A stretch of DNA of 64,000 bases, from assembly GCF_900102855.1 (NCBI RefSeq), contig NZ_FMWD01000004.1, positions 339,852-403,851 on the forward strand, read 5' to 3'. The position numbers and the translations under genes are program-made. This document shows positions 15,856-24,551 of this stretch, piece by piece. Numbering within the stretch: the first letter of the stretch is position 1; every line of letters starts with the position of its first letter. Source of the DNA: Thiohalomonas denitrificans. Lineage in GTDB: Bacteria > Pseudomonadota > Gammaproteobacteria > Thiohalomonadales > Thiohalomonadaceae. The notes under the pieces were generated by a model. It had not been told where the DNA came from. It made no database searches and saw nothing but the letters and a program-made list of their open reading frames with translations.

Positions 15856-16425
15856 TCAAATTTCCCGATCGGGGGCGCAGCGCATGTTTTCGAAGCGCAG
15901 GCGCCGCGATTCCTCACCCTGTCGCCAGTTCACCTCCAAATCGAAAGGTTCGCCGGGGGGCAAGCCGATGGTGATCATACCCATATTCCAGTCGCCGGGC
16001 TGGAAGGTCTGAACCGTTGGAAACAGTGACCAGCGAAAGGCGATGCGCGCCCCCTGCCCGACACTCCGCTGTTCCCATTCGGCTTGCCAGTCCGACTCGA
16101 GGCGCAGCGGCCGGGGCTCACTGCCGACGGGAACCACACGCCAGTCGGCGAGGTCCAGTTGCATAGCTGCCGAAGCATCGGCACGGTTTCGGATAACGGC
16201 CTGAAACACACAATTTTGCGCTATTTGCTCGGCCTCCTCCGATCGAAAGCCGCGACCCTGAAAATAGGCACGGGACTGATCCGGAAGTCGCTGATTAAAG
16301 GTAATCGAGGCGGCATCATCCTGCCACTCCCAGCCGGCGAGCCCGGTCTCCGGATTCACCCGCTGATCCGGTTGAGCGGCCACACCTGCCGTGACCAGGA
16401 GTGTAAAAGCGAGTACAAAGCGCAC
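15856..16425 (-). CDS. Hypothetical exported protein
   Basis: A 189-residue protein with a short signal (MRFVLAFTLLVTAGVAA) and a beta-rich mature part with two Cys (QNCVFQ and ENMRCAPD), likely a disulfide pair. FQPGDWNMGMITIGLPPGEP looks like an immunoglobulin-like strand pair. I do not recognise the family. It is the promoter-proximal gene of the tlpA-arsS operon and is divergent from the ArsR-rhodanese regulator across 61 bp, so it is the most obvious regulated target. Confidence 0.72.
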   Translation of the reverse strand: MRFVLAFTLLVTAGVAAQPDQRVNPETGLAGWEWQDDAASITFNQRLPDQSRAYFQGRGFRSEEAEQIAQNCVFQAVIRNRADASAAMQLDLADWRVVPVGSEPRPLRLESDWQAEWEQRSVGQGARIAFRWSLFPTVQTFQPGDWNMGMITIGLPPGEPFDLEVNWRQGEESRRLRFENMRCAPDREI

Positions 16426-16441
16426 TACTGACCCTCGTGAT

Positions 16442-16455
16442 ATAGTTCAAACTAT
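16442..16455. promoter_or_regulatory. Dyad in the divergent arsR-rhodanese promoter region
   Basis: ATAGTT-CA-AACTAT, perfect 6-bp arms, midway between the divergent start codons at 16425 and 16487. It is a natural autoregulatory site for the ArsR-type protein. It is not identical to the ATTCAATAG dyads at 10.3 and 12.6 kb. Confidence 0.55.
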
Positions 16456-16486
16456 TGATTGAGGAGTTGAATGCAGAGAGAACAAG

Positions 16487-17170
16487 ATGTCAAGGGACAC
16501 CCATTTCAAGCAGGACCTCTTTTCCCAGTTCGCCCGTGTCGGCAAGGCGCTCGGTAACGGTAATCGGCTCGAACTCCTGGAATTCCTGGCCCAGGGGGAG
16601 CGAAGCGTGGAGGTGCTGGCGAAGGCCTCGGGACTGAGCGTCGCCAACACCTCCCAGCATCTGCAGCACCTCCGTCAGGCCGGTCTGGTGGCCACTCGCA
16701 AGGAGGGGCAGCACGTCTTTTACCGCCTCTCCGGAGAGGACGTTGTTGCCCTGCTGGAGTGTCTGCGGCGTGTCGCGGAGAGCCATGTTGCCGAGGTGGA
16801 GCGGCTGGTGAACACGTTCCTGACGGTCAAGGACAATCTGGAGCCGTTGCCGGCGCCGGAACTTTTAAGCCGCGCGCGCGACGGTCTGGTGACCGTAATC
16901 GATGTCCGCCCGCCGGAAGAGTTCGAGGCGGGTCACCTGCCGGGTGCCGTGAACATTCCGCTTTCGGAACTGGAGCAGCACCTGGCCGACCTCCCGAAGA
17001 ACACCGAGGTGGTTGCCTATTGCAGGGGACCGTACTGCGTCCTTGCCTATGAGGCGGTCGCCCGCCTGCGCCGCGAAGGTTTCCAGGCCCGGCGCCTGCA
17101 GGACGGGTTCCCCGAATGGAAACAGGCGGGACTGCCGGTGGAGTCCGACACCACCGGGAAACAGGACTGA
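16487..17170 (+). CDS. ArsR-family regulator fused to rhodanese domain
   Basis: A 227-residue fusion. Residues ~10-100 are an ArsR winged helix: VGKALGNGNRLELLEFLAQG, the recognition helix LSVANTSQHLQHLRQAGLV and the wing TRKEGQHVFYRL. The metal-binding ELCVCDL box is replaced by ERSVEVLAKASG, so metal sensing is unlikely. Residues ~120-220 are a rhodanese domain (VIDVRPPEEFEAGHLPGAVN) with active loop CRGPYC, Cys179 and Cys184. The protein could read persulfide or sulfane sulfur through the rhodanese Cys and change DNA binding; that is inference from the domain pair. A GAGGAG precedes the start by about 20 nt and a weaker AGAG nearer. Confidence 0.87.
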   Translation: MSRDTHFKQDLFSQFARVGKALGNGNRLELLEFLAQGERSVEVLAKASGLSVANTSQHLQHLRQAGLVATRKEGQHVFYRLSGEDVVALLECLRRVAESHVAEVERLVNTFLTVKDNLEPLPAPELLSRARDGLVTVIDVRPPEEFEAGHLPGAVNIPLSELEQHLADLPKNTEVVAYCRGPYCVLAYEAVARLRREGFQARRLQDGFPEWKQAGLPVESDTTGKQD

Positions 17171-17207
17171 CCTCCCGAAGATACCCGCTGCAGAGCACTA
17201 AAGCGGC

Positions 17208-17240
17208 CAGGAGCCCGTCCGAGAACATCGTTTTCTGTAG
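17208..17240. repeat. Solo end of a GGAGCCTGTCCGAGAA repeat
   Basis: CCAGGAGCCCGTCCGAGAAC then ATCGTTTTCTGTAG matches the left part of the palindromic element at 30469-30601 (GGGAGCCTGTCCGAGAATAC). It sits between the convergent ends of the arsR-rhodanese and RND genes. Confidence 0.55.
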
Positions 17241-17247
17241 CCCATCG

Positions 17248-20200
17248 CTACTCTCGCACAGCCCCCTGGGCCTGTGCACCTGTCTGCTCATCCGAGCCCT
17301 CCTGCTGCCGGGCATCCGCCTTGCGTACCCATCCCCAATCGTCGAAAAGCACATAGAGCGCCGGCATCACCAACAGCACGAGCACGGTAGCGGTCAGCAG
17401 GCCGAACACCACCGAGATCACCATCGGCTTGATGGCGTCGGCCTGGGTGCTGGTTTCGGCCAGCAACGGCAACAGCCCGGCAATGGTGGTGCTGGAAGCA
17501 ATAAAGATGGCGCGCAGGCGATCACGACTCGCCTGGCCGGCGGCGGCGACTGCCGAGAGCCCCCGTTGGCGGTGCTCCTTGATGAAGAGCACCAGCAAAA
17601 TGGCATTGTTGACCACAATGCCCGCCAGTGAGGCCGCGCCAATCAACGAGGGCATCGACAGATAGAAGCCCATCAACACGTGCCCCCAGATCGCACCGAT
17701 GAAGGCCAGCGGGATCGACACCATCACGATCAACGGTTCGACATAGCTTCGGAACTGAAAGGAGAGAATCACGAAGATACCGATCAGACCGATCAGCAGG
17801 CCGCGACCGATGGAACCGCCGGTCTCGGCAGAGCGGGCCACCTGCCCCTCGAAGGTCACATCGACTGCCGGGTGGCGCTCCCGGAAGTCGGTCAGCCATC
17901 CGCCCTGCAGGTCACTGACAATGGCCTGACCGCTGCTGAGACGTGCATCGACGTTGGCCTCCACTGTGACGGTGCGGCGGCCATCGATGCGGGTGATCAT
18001 CGCCCAGTCGCGGATCTCCTTCGAGTGCGCCACCACATCCAGCGGTACCCGGCGCCCGTCGGGAAGCTGGATGGTGTGATCAGCGAGATCATCCAGACTC
18101 TCTCGGTCCTCTGCGGCCTGGCGAACCAGAACCTCCACATCCTGATCGCCGATGCGCTGGGTGTCGGCAATCTCCCCAAGCAGGGCGGCACGCAGCTGCG
18201 CTGCCACCTCCTCGGCGGTCAGTCCCAGTCCGTGGGCGCCTTCGGCCAACGCAAAGGTCCGCTGCGGCTTGCCCGGTCGCAGGTTATCGTGAACATTGTA
18301 GACACTGCTATAGCCCGACAGGTGTTCGGTCACCTCCAGCGCCGCAGTCTTCAGGGCATGCAGGTCTTCGCCCTGCAGACGCACCTCGACCGGTATTCCG
18401 GCGGGGCCGAAACCCGGCTCCTGGATAATCAGGCTCTGGATCCCGGCAATCTCGCCAATCTCCTCACGCCAGGCATCGGTGAGTTCGTCCAGGCTGACGC
18501 TACGCCGCTCGGCGGTGAGCAGGTCGACCATCACCGTCGCGACATGGGTGCCGGCCTCGCGGGCACTGGGGTTGTAATTGAAGCGCACCTGGGTGGCTAC
18601 TACCAACGGCGACTCATCCGGCTGTTGCGGAGTGAAGCGCGCATCGAGACGCTGCATGGCGGCCTCTACCTGCTCGGCCACTGCCTGCGTCCGCGAAAAC
18701 GGTGTGCCTTGGGGCATCAGGATATCCGCTTCGAGGACATCGCCGTCGATAGCAGGCATCGCCTCACTGCCGATGTGTCCACCGGCCATGAACCCTGCCG
18801 AACCCAGCATGATGGCCAGCACCGCACCCAGCACGGCGTGGCGCCAGCGGATGGCAGCATCCGCAACACGCCCGACCCGTTCTCGAAGGGCCGAAAAACG
18901 CAGTTCGAAGGCGGTACGAAAACGGGAGTTGTTCTCTTCTTTCAACCCCGACAGGCTGCCTTTGAGGTGATGGGGCAGAATCCAGAATGCCTCGATCAGG
19001 CTCGCCGCCAGGGCGGCGATCAGCACCACCGGCAGCACCTCGAGTACCGAGCCCAGTTCACCGGCCAGAAACGACAGCGGTGCAAATACCGAAACCGTGG
19101 TGAGAAAAGAGGACAGCACCCCCGGCAACACCTGACGGGTACCCGCCACCACTGCCTCCAGCGGGGAGCCTTGCCGAAAGGAATGAGCGGCAATATTGTC
19201 AGTGATGACGACGGCGTCATCCATAACGATGCCGATGGCCATCAGCAGTGCCACCAGGGTGATCATGTTCAGCGACAGCCCGGTCAGGCTCATCACGGCA
19301 AAGGCGCCCATGAAGGCCGCAGGCAGCCCCAGCACAGCCCACAGAGCCAGCCTGGGACGAAAGAACAGGCTCATCACCAGGATCACCAGCAGCAACCCGA
19401 TTATGCCGTTGCTCACCAGCATCTGCAGCCGATCGCGAACGATGGTGGTCATGTCCTGGGTCAGGGAGAGCCGTATCCCGTCGCCGAGGCGCTGGCGCTC
19501 CGTCTCCACCAGCGCCGTCAAATCGTTCATGACTTCCAGGGAGTCGTCGCGTAGCGTCTTGCTGACCTCCAGCACCATGGCGCGCTCCCCATTGAAATGG
19601 AGCTGCTCCTCCTCCCGCTCTCCGACCTGTTTCAGGTTGGCAATATCGTCCAGGGTCAGCTCGCCGCCCCTCCCATCCGATACGACCACCAAACCCTTCA
19701 GTTCATCCAGGGATCGGCGCTGGTCGGTAAAGCGCAGCTGGATGTCACGGTCGCGGGTCTCCAGGGTGCCCAGCGGCATGTCGATACTCTGGCTTGCAAC
19801 CCGCCGGGCCAGTTCGCGGGCCGAAAGGCCGTACTGCGCCAGTACCTCACGGGGTACCTCCACCTGCCACTGACGCTGGGAGAGCCCATGGATTGCCACA
19901 TCGGCGACACCGGGCAGGGCCATCAGCCGGTTTTCCAACACCAGGGCGTAGTTTTCCAGCTGGTCCAGGGGCATATCACCGCCGACGGCCACCGCAGCCA
20001 CCAGATCGCTGCGGTTCAGCTCTCTTACGATCGGGTCTTCGGCCCGCTCGGGCAGATCCGTAAGGGCATTGACCTCGGTATCGATGTCGTTGAGAAAGCG
20101 AATGGCATCGCCTCCGGCGAGCATCGAGACGGTCGCGCTGGCCAGATTATCCTGGGCCACGCACTCCATCTCATTGAGAAAATCCACCCCCTTGACGGCA

Positions 20201-20400
20201 TCATGCAGACGTCGGCAGATGGCGTCCTCCACATCGGCCGCGGTGGCGCCGCGATACTCCACCTGAACGCTCACCTCGACCGGCCGGTAATCGGGAAAGG
20301 TCTCGCGCTTAAGCGACGGCGCGGCGAACAGTCCCACCGCCAGCAGCAGGATCAGCAGCAGGTTGGCCGCGGTCGGATGGCCGGCAAACCAGCGGATCAT
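17248..20400 (-). CDS. RND family efflux permease
   Basis: A 1050-residue AcrB/MexB-superfamily inner-membrane transporter. Seen: N-terminal membrane helix followed by ETFPDYRPVEVSVQVEYRGA, a first periplasmic loop, the helix block with GIVMDDAVVITDNIAAHSF carrying the paired Asp of the proton relay, an internal repeat, and the C-terminal helices with GIVVNNAILLVLFIKEHRQR. Length is as expected for the family. The start ATG overlaps the adaptor stop as ATGA. A drug, metal or lipid substrate is not evident, and no outer-membrane TolC-type gene follows, so the pump must borrow one. Confidence 0.94.
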   Translation of the reverse strand: MIRWFAGHPTAANLLLILLLAVGLFAAPSLKRETFPDYRPVEVSVQVEYRGATAADVEDAICRRLHDAVKGVDFLNEMECVAQDNLASATVSMLAGGDAIRFLNDIDTEVNALTDLPERAEDPIVRELNRSDLVAAVAVGGDMPLDQLENYALVLENRLMALPGVADVAIHGLSQRQWQVEVPREVLAQYGLSARELARRVASQSIDMPLGTLETRDRDIQLRFTDQRRSLDELKGLVVVSDGRGGELTLDDIANLKQVGEREEEQLHFNGERAMVLEVSKTLRDDSLEVMNDLTALVETERQRLGDGIRLSLTQDMTTIVRDRLQMLVSNGIIGLLLVILVMSLFFRPRLALWAVLGLPAAFMGAFAVMSLTGLSLNMITLVALLMAIGIVMDDAVVITDNIAAHSFRQGSPLEAVVAGTRQVLPGVLSSFLTTVSVFAPLSFLAGELGSVLEVLPVVLIAALAASLIEAFWILPHHLKGSLSGLKEENNSRFRTAFELRFSALRERVGRVADAAIRWRHAVLGAVLAIMLGSAGFMAGGHIGSEAMPAIDGDVLEADILMPQGTPFSRTQAVAEQVEAAMQRLDARFTPQQPDESPLVVATQVRFNYNPSAREAGTHVATVMVDLLTAERRSVSLDELTDAWREEIGEIAGIQSLIIQEPGFGPAGIPVEVRLQGEDLHALKTAALEVTEHLSGYSSVYNVHDNLRPGKPQRTFALAEGAHGLGLTAEEVAAQLRAALLGEIADTQRIGDQDVEVLVRQAAEDRESLDDLADHTIQLPDGRRVPLDVVAHSKEIRDWAMITRIDGRRTVTVEANVDARLSSGQAIVSDLQGGWLTDFRERHPAVDVTFEGQVARSAETGGSIGRGLLIGLIGIFVILSFQFRSYVEPLIVMVSIPLAFIGAIWGHVLMGFYLSMPSLIGAASLAGIVVNNAILLVLFIKEHRQRGLSAVAAAGQASRDRLRAIFIASSTTIAGLLPLLAETSTQADAIKPMVISVVFGLLTATVLVLLVMPALYVLFDDWGWVRKADARQQEGSDEQTGAQAQGAVRE

Positions 20401-21767
20401 GGCGCCTCTCCCTGCGCCATCGCCTGCAGCCGCTGCTCCAGCGCCTCATCCCTGCGTGGAGTGACCGCCATGCCGTCCAGGGCCGGCACCGGGTCGTCCA
20501 CGATCACCCGATCGCCCGCAGTCAGACCGGAACGGATTACCGCCAGGTCATTCTGCTCATAGGCCACCTTTACCGGGCTGCGCTCCAGGCGGTCCTGATC
20601 ATCAACCCGGTAGACCTCGCCGTGGTGGACGGCCGCGGCCGGTATCACCAGAAGCGGCTCGGGATTTTCGGTGGAGAGCCGCACGCCCACGTAGGTATTC
20701 CGCTGCAGCGGCGGATGGTCCGGCGGCCGGGCATTGCGGTAGGGCTCATCGACCGTGACCACCACCCGGGCGGTGCGGGTGCCAGGGTCCAGACCGCTGG
20801 CCACCCGCGTGACCCGTGCCGGCCAGCCGATACCCTCGGCCCCGACAAGCTCCACCTCGGCACGAATATCCGACAAATCCAGACGTCCCCCAAGGTCCAG
20901 CGAATCCTCGGAGATCGTCGAGGAGCGAGTCACACTGCCCATCAGACGGCGCAGCATCGCGTAGGGAATATGGGCCTCGACCTCGGCGGCCGTTATGCTG
21001 TCTGCTTCGAACAACTGCTGACCGACTGCCACGTGCTGGTGCATTTCGACCTGCACGTCACCAAGACGCAGGTCATAGGGTGCCTCAAAGCGGGTGTCCT
21101 CCAGATCCCGTCTGGCCTGCGCCACCCGCGTCTCGGCCCGCTCCATCTCCGCCTGGAGCTGTTTCCGGCGAGAGGGAATGAGCGCCATCTGGTTTTTGAG
21201 GGAGGCCACGGCCTGACGTTGCGCCAGGGTGGCCCGTTGCTGCTCGTCACGCACAGAGCGCGACACCGAACCGCTCTCGGCCATACGCTCGATACGCGAC
21301 AACTCCTGTTCGGACAGAATCAGGCGATCGCGCTCCAGTTCCAGCAGCCGGCGCGTGTTGTCCTCCTCGGTCTTCAGATGCGTCTTTTCAGCAGCCAGCC
21401 TGCCGAGTTCGGCTTCCGCCTCGGCAATCGCCAGCTCGTAACGGCTGGGATCCAGGGCCAGCAACAGGGTCCCTTTCGGCAGCAGCGTGCCACTCTCCAG
21501 GTCGTCACGGCGCTCGACCACCCGGCCCGCCACATTGGCAATGGCCTGCCAGGTCTCGGCGGGGCGGGCAGTACCGTAGCCGCGGGCCTCAAGCCGAAAC
21601 TCCAGCGGCTGCACCTCGATCACCGACAGGACCGGCACCTGCGGGGGTATCTCGCCATGCGTCGGGGCCTGACGATTGGCCACGAACACCACGGCCAGGA
21701 CAACGCCCACCGTCAGTCCGGCCAGCACCACGGCAGCCCGCCTCGTGCGGGGGAAGGCCACTTTCAT
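20397..21767 (-). CDS. HlyD-type membrane fusion protein (RND periplasmic adaptor)
   Basis: A 456-residue adaptor: N-terminal anchor VVLAGLTVGVVLAVVFVANR, lipoyl half AIANVAGRVVERRDDLESGT, a long alpha-helical hairpin from about 115 to 240 (rich in E, R, L and Q), the second lipoyl half and beta-barrel (DLRLGDVQVEMHQHVAVGQQ), and a membrane-proximal domain with ERSPVKVAYEQNDLAVIRSG. It overlaps both neighbours by 4 nt, so tetR, adaptor and pump form a tight operon. Confidence 0.92.
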   Translation of the reverse strand: MKVAFPRTRRAAVVLAGLTVGVVLAVVFVANRQAPTHGEIPPQVPVLSVIEVQPLEFRLEARGYGTARPAETWQAIANVAGRVVERRDDLESGTLLPKGTLLLALDPSRYELAIAEAEAELGRLAAEKTHLKTEEDNTRRLLELERDRLILSEQELSRIERMAESGSVSRSVRDEQQRATLAQRQAVASLKNQMALIPSRRKQLQAEMERAETRVAQARRDLEDTRFEAPYDLRLGDVQVEMHQHVAVGQQLFEADSITAAEVEAHIPYAMLRRLMGSVTRSSTISEDSLDLGGRLDLSDIRAEVELVGAEGIGWPARVTRVASGLDPGTRTARVVVTVDEPYRNARPPDHPPLQRNTYVGVRLSTENPEPLLVIPAAAVHHGEVYRVDDQDRLERSPVKVAYEQNDLAVIRSGLTAGDRVIVDDPVPALDGMAVTPRRDEALEQRLQAMAQGEAP

Positions 21768-22381
21768 GATTTTTCTCCTTGTTGGGCGACAATTCCCTGC
21801 CGGTAGATACCGAACGCGCCCGGTGCCAGTTCGAGCGTCTGACGCACGTCGCCCGCTATCAGCGACTGCATCACCAGGCCCTGAATGGTGCCGACGAACT
21901 GGGTGGTTGCTGCCTCGATGTCCAGATCGGCACGCAGTTCGCCCTGCTCGCAGCCCTCGTTCAACAGCACCTCGATTCGCTCCCGGTAGCCCGACAGCAG
22001 AGAAAACACCATGCGCCGGGCCGGCGTCGGCCGGCCGTGCTGGAGCTGTCCCATCATCATGCGGGGCACACCAGGATGCTCGACAATGAAGCCGATATGG
22101 GCCATGAACATGGCTTCCAGGGCACCCAGTGGGCTGTCCGCCTGCCGTGCCGCTTTATCCAGACGCTGCATGACCCGTTCCGCCACCCACTCCGCCACCG
22201 CCTTCCAGATAGCGTCCTTACTGGCAAAATGGCGAAACAGTGCACCCTGAGTCACCTTCATGTGCTTGGCAATCGAGGCTGTGGTGATCCGGGCGGGATC
22301 CTCCTTGCCGCAAAGATCGACCACCGCGCGCACGGTCATTTCCTTGCGCTGATCCGCCGGCAAATGCCTGCTTTTGTTCAT
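21764..22381 (-). CDS. TetR family repressor of the RND operon
   Basis: A 205-residue regulator: helix-turn-helix ITTASIAKHMKVTQGALFRH FASK near 32-55 and an all-helical ligand domain. First gene of the operon; its coding start lies 16 nt from a perfect 24-bp palindrome, so autoregulation of tetR-adaptor-pump is likely. The effector is unknown. Stop overlaps the adaptor start (ATGA). Confidence 0.92.
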   Translation of the reverse strand: MNKSRHLPADQRKEMTVRAVVDLCGKEDPARITTASIAKHMKVTQGALFRHFASKDAIWKAVAEWVAERVMQRLDKAARQADSPLGALEAMFMAHIGFIVEHPGVPRMMMGQLQHGRPTPARRMVFSLLSGYRERIEVLLNEGCEQGELRADLDIEAATTQFVGTIQGLVMQSLIAGDVRQTLELAPGAFGIYRQGIVAQQGEKS

Positions 22382-22396
22382 CCCGGCACCTCAATA

Positions 22397-22420
22397 AAGA
22401 TAGTAACTAGTTACTATCTT
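22397..22420. promoter_or_regulatory. TetR operator (perfect 24-bp palindrome)
   Basis: Half-site AAGATAGTAACT followed directly by its exact reverse complement. It covers the promoter region just before the tetR start codon, the usual place for a TetR autorepressor site. The remaining 22421-22793 carries only degraded REP-like sequence and no gene. Confidence 0.8.
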
Positions 22421-22793
22421 ATGGGAAAACGACGGTGATTGGCCAGCCGAAGGAGACAAACACCCGAGATCGGTAGCGAAAACTACTCTCATAAGGCCGG
22501 CGGTGGGCGCCGGAGTTCTCTGGTGGCAAACGGCTCTCGGTGAACTTGCCTCCGCTGCCATTACGAGCACTACCCCTTGGCTGGCCGCGCAGCGGCAGGG
22601 ACGGCTCGCAATGACCGCTAAATGTTCACCACTGATTCCGGCGCGCAGAGCAGCTGGGAAGGCCTGTGACAACCGAGGTGATAGGGGGAGACGCGAGATC
22701 AAAACCGAAAGGGCACAACGCCCTACAATTCTGTCGGGAAACAAGAGCATGAGGACAGGGATGCTCTATAGCTTGAGCGAAGACTATTCCGAC

Positions 22794-24260
22794 TCAGTCA
22801 GCCCAGGGGCTTCCGATCTCGATCCCGTGCTCCGTGATTTCATAATGGAACTGTCGGCTATCGAAACCGCTACCACGCATCTTCACGATACTGAGCATCC
22901 GCTCCAGATGATAATGTCGTTCCATGGAACGCGACAGGATGATGGCATCGACGACGGAGCTGAAGCGCGCTGCGGTGATCGCCACCGGCGCCTCGGGGAC
23001 CCCGAAAGCCCCACCCACCGCGTAGAGCAGGACCACGGTAATTCCCTGTGACTTGCAGAAGCTCACCAGTTGCTCCATGAACAGCCGATGCTGGCGAGCA
23101 TTCATGCCGATGGATAGAAGTGCCGAAATGGAATCGACCACCAGACGTTTGGCGCCGATCCGATTTACACCGTTGACGATCTGATAGAGCACCTGGTCGG
23201 AACGGATATCGGCAAAGGGCACATCAATAAACAGGAGACGTCCCTGCCGCTCGGCGGCCGAAAAGTCCCAGCCAAAGCTTCCCGCGGCGACCTGCAATTG
23301 GGCACCCGCCTCCTCAATGGAGACATAGACGCTTGCCTCTCCGGCCTGAAGCCCCGCCTGGACGAAATGGAGACCGAACGTGCTTTTTCCGGCGCCGGTG
23401 TTGCCGCTAATCAGTGCGACATGCCCCTCCGGCAATCCGCCCCGCAGCATCGCATCAAACGGCGGAATCCCGAACGCCTTGCGTGTATCCAGATGCACCC
23501 CCGCCACCCGTTCCAGGAGCGGAATGAGCGGAAACACCTCCAGCCCGTTTTTTGAAATCTCGAACTCGACCCGGCCGCTCAGGTAGTCGAGTCCCCGCAG
23601 CTTGTGAACGACCAGCTGCCGTACCGTTCGCCGCTCCCCCGGTACCTTGCTCAGCTCAACCACGCCGTCGGCAATGAACTCCTCCAGACCATATTTTGAA
23701 ATCGCACTGCTGCCATCCACCTTCGAACAACTGAAGAGCGTGGTGACGCCCCGGTCGCCCAGACGCTGGGACAGTAGCAGGAACGCGTGACGCACCGCCC
23801 TTTGCGAGGCGAAGCGATCGAACAGACTTGCCATGCCGTCGATGGCCACCCGCTCGGCCTTCAGACGCTCCACCGTACGAATGATGGTGTCTACCAGCGG
23901 AATGAGGGAGCACTGCTCTTCCGCTTCGACGCTCTCCAGTTCACCATGGAACGGCGCCAGATCGAGAAGCGCCAGCTGTTCGGTGCCGCCGCTCTCCAGT
24001 GCCGCGTAATCCCACCCGAAACCACCCACGTTGAGTCGAATTGCCTCCGGTGGCTCTTCGCAGGCGATGATGACGCCCGGCTGGTTAAACCGGGTGACCC
24101 CGTGATAGATAAACTCGTTTAGCAGAACGCTCTTTCCGGTTCCGCTTTCGCCGTTGATCAGCACCGACCGCCCCTTGGGCAGGCCACCTCCCAGCACGCG
24201 ATCAAAACCGGCGATGCCGGTTTCCAGACGCTGGACCACGGGGGGGGATTGCCCTTCCAT
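22794..24260 (-). CDS. KaiC-like two-domain RecA-fold ATPase
   Basis: A 488-residue protein with two KaiC domains. N-terminal: Walker A GESGTGKS at 37-44 and the paired Glu of the family (CEEPPE, 68-69). C-terminal: Walker A GNTGAGKS at 286-293 and paired Glu 316-317 (SIEEAG). In cyanobacterial KaiC the second domain phosphorylates a Ser-Thr pair; the matching position here is Ser434-Ser435 (ARFSSVVDAI), so phosphotransfer is possible. The C-terminal tail that binds KaiA is missing. No kaiA or kaiB is in view. Non-cyanobacterial KaiC proteins often act in stress or signalling, but none of that can be read here. Confidence 0.88.
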   Translation of the reverse strand: MEGQSPPVVQRLETGIAGFDRVLGGGLPKGRSVLINGESGTGKSVLLNEFIYHGVTRFNQPGVIIACEEPPEAIRLNVGGFGWDYAALESGGTEQLALLDLAPFHGELESVEAEEQCSLIPLVDTIIRTVERLKAERVAIDGMASLFDRFASQRAVRHAFLLLSQRLGDRGVTTLFSCSKVDGSSAISKYGLEEFIADGVVELSKVPGERRTVRQLVVHKLRGLDYLSGRVEFEISKNGLEVFPLIPLLERVAGVHLDTRKAFGIPPFDAMLRGGLPEGHVALISGNTGAGKSTFGLHFVQAGLQAGEASVYVSIEEAGAQLQVAAGSFGWDFSAAERQGRLLFIDVPFADIRSDQVLYQIVNGVNRIGAKRLVVDSISALLSIGMNARQHRLFMEQLVSFCKSQGITVVLLYAVGGAFGVPEAPVAITAARFSSVVDAIILSRSMERHYHLERMLSIVKMRGSGFDSRQFHYEITEHGIEIGSPWAD

Positions 24261-24406
24261 AACTCGCCTCTCCAGTCGACGTCGTGAAGGTGTTGCCGTC
24301 AGTTTAGGAAATTATGCTCCGATCTTTTCAATACGGGCGTCATGGCTTCTGCCACAGGAACGAAACACACCCTAACCGGCCGGAGGGTTCCCGGGTTATC
24401 TCCTGC

Positions 24407-24426
24407 TAGTGTACTGTTGCATGCTG
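24407..24426. repeat. Solo terminal repeat of the pgl-glk foldback element
   Basis: TAGTGTACTGTTGCATGCTG, the first 19 bases identical to the left end of the 25290-25731 element. It lies 125 bp upstream of pgl. The rest of 24261-24551 shows no feature. Confidence 0.65.
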
Positions 24427-24551
24427 GTTTGAACCGATCATCGGGCGCGGCTAAGCTGAATGGGGAGTTACGTGAATTCGTATGCTTAAAACCCACAGCC
24501 ATGAGCCCCTCACCGGCCGCGCCAGCAGGACCAGGGAGATAATTCGAAGCC

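Noticed and set aside
17680..19554. Long open frame (624 codons) on the plus strand opposite the RND pump
   Set aside because: It mirrors the high-GC codon pattern of the real gene, has no ribosome site and a His/Gln/Arg-rich, low-complexity product.
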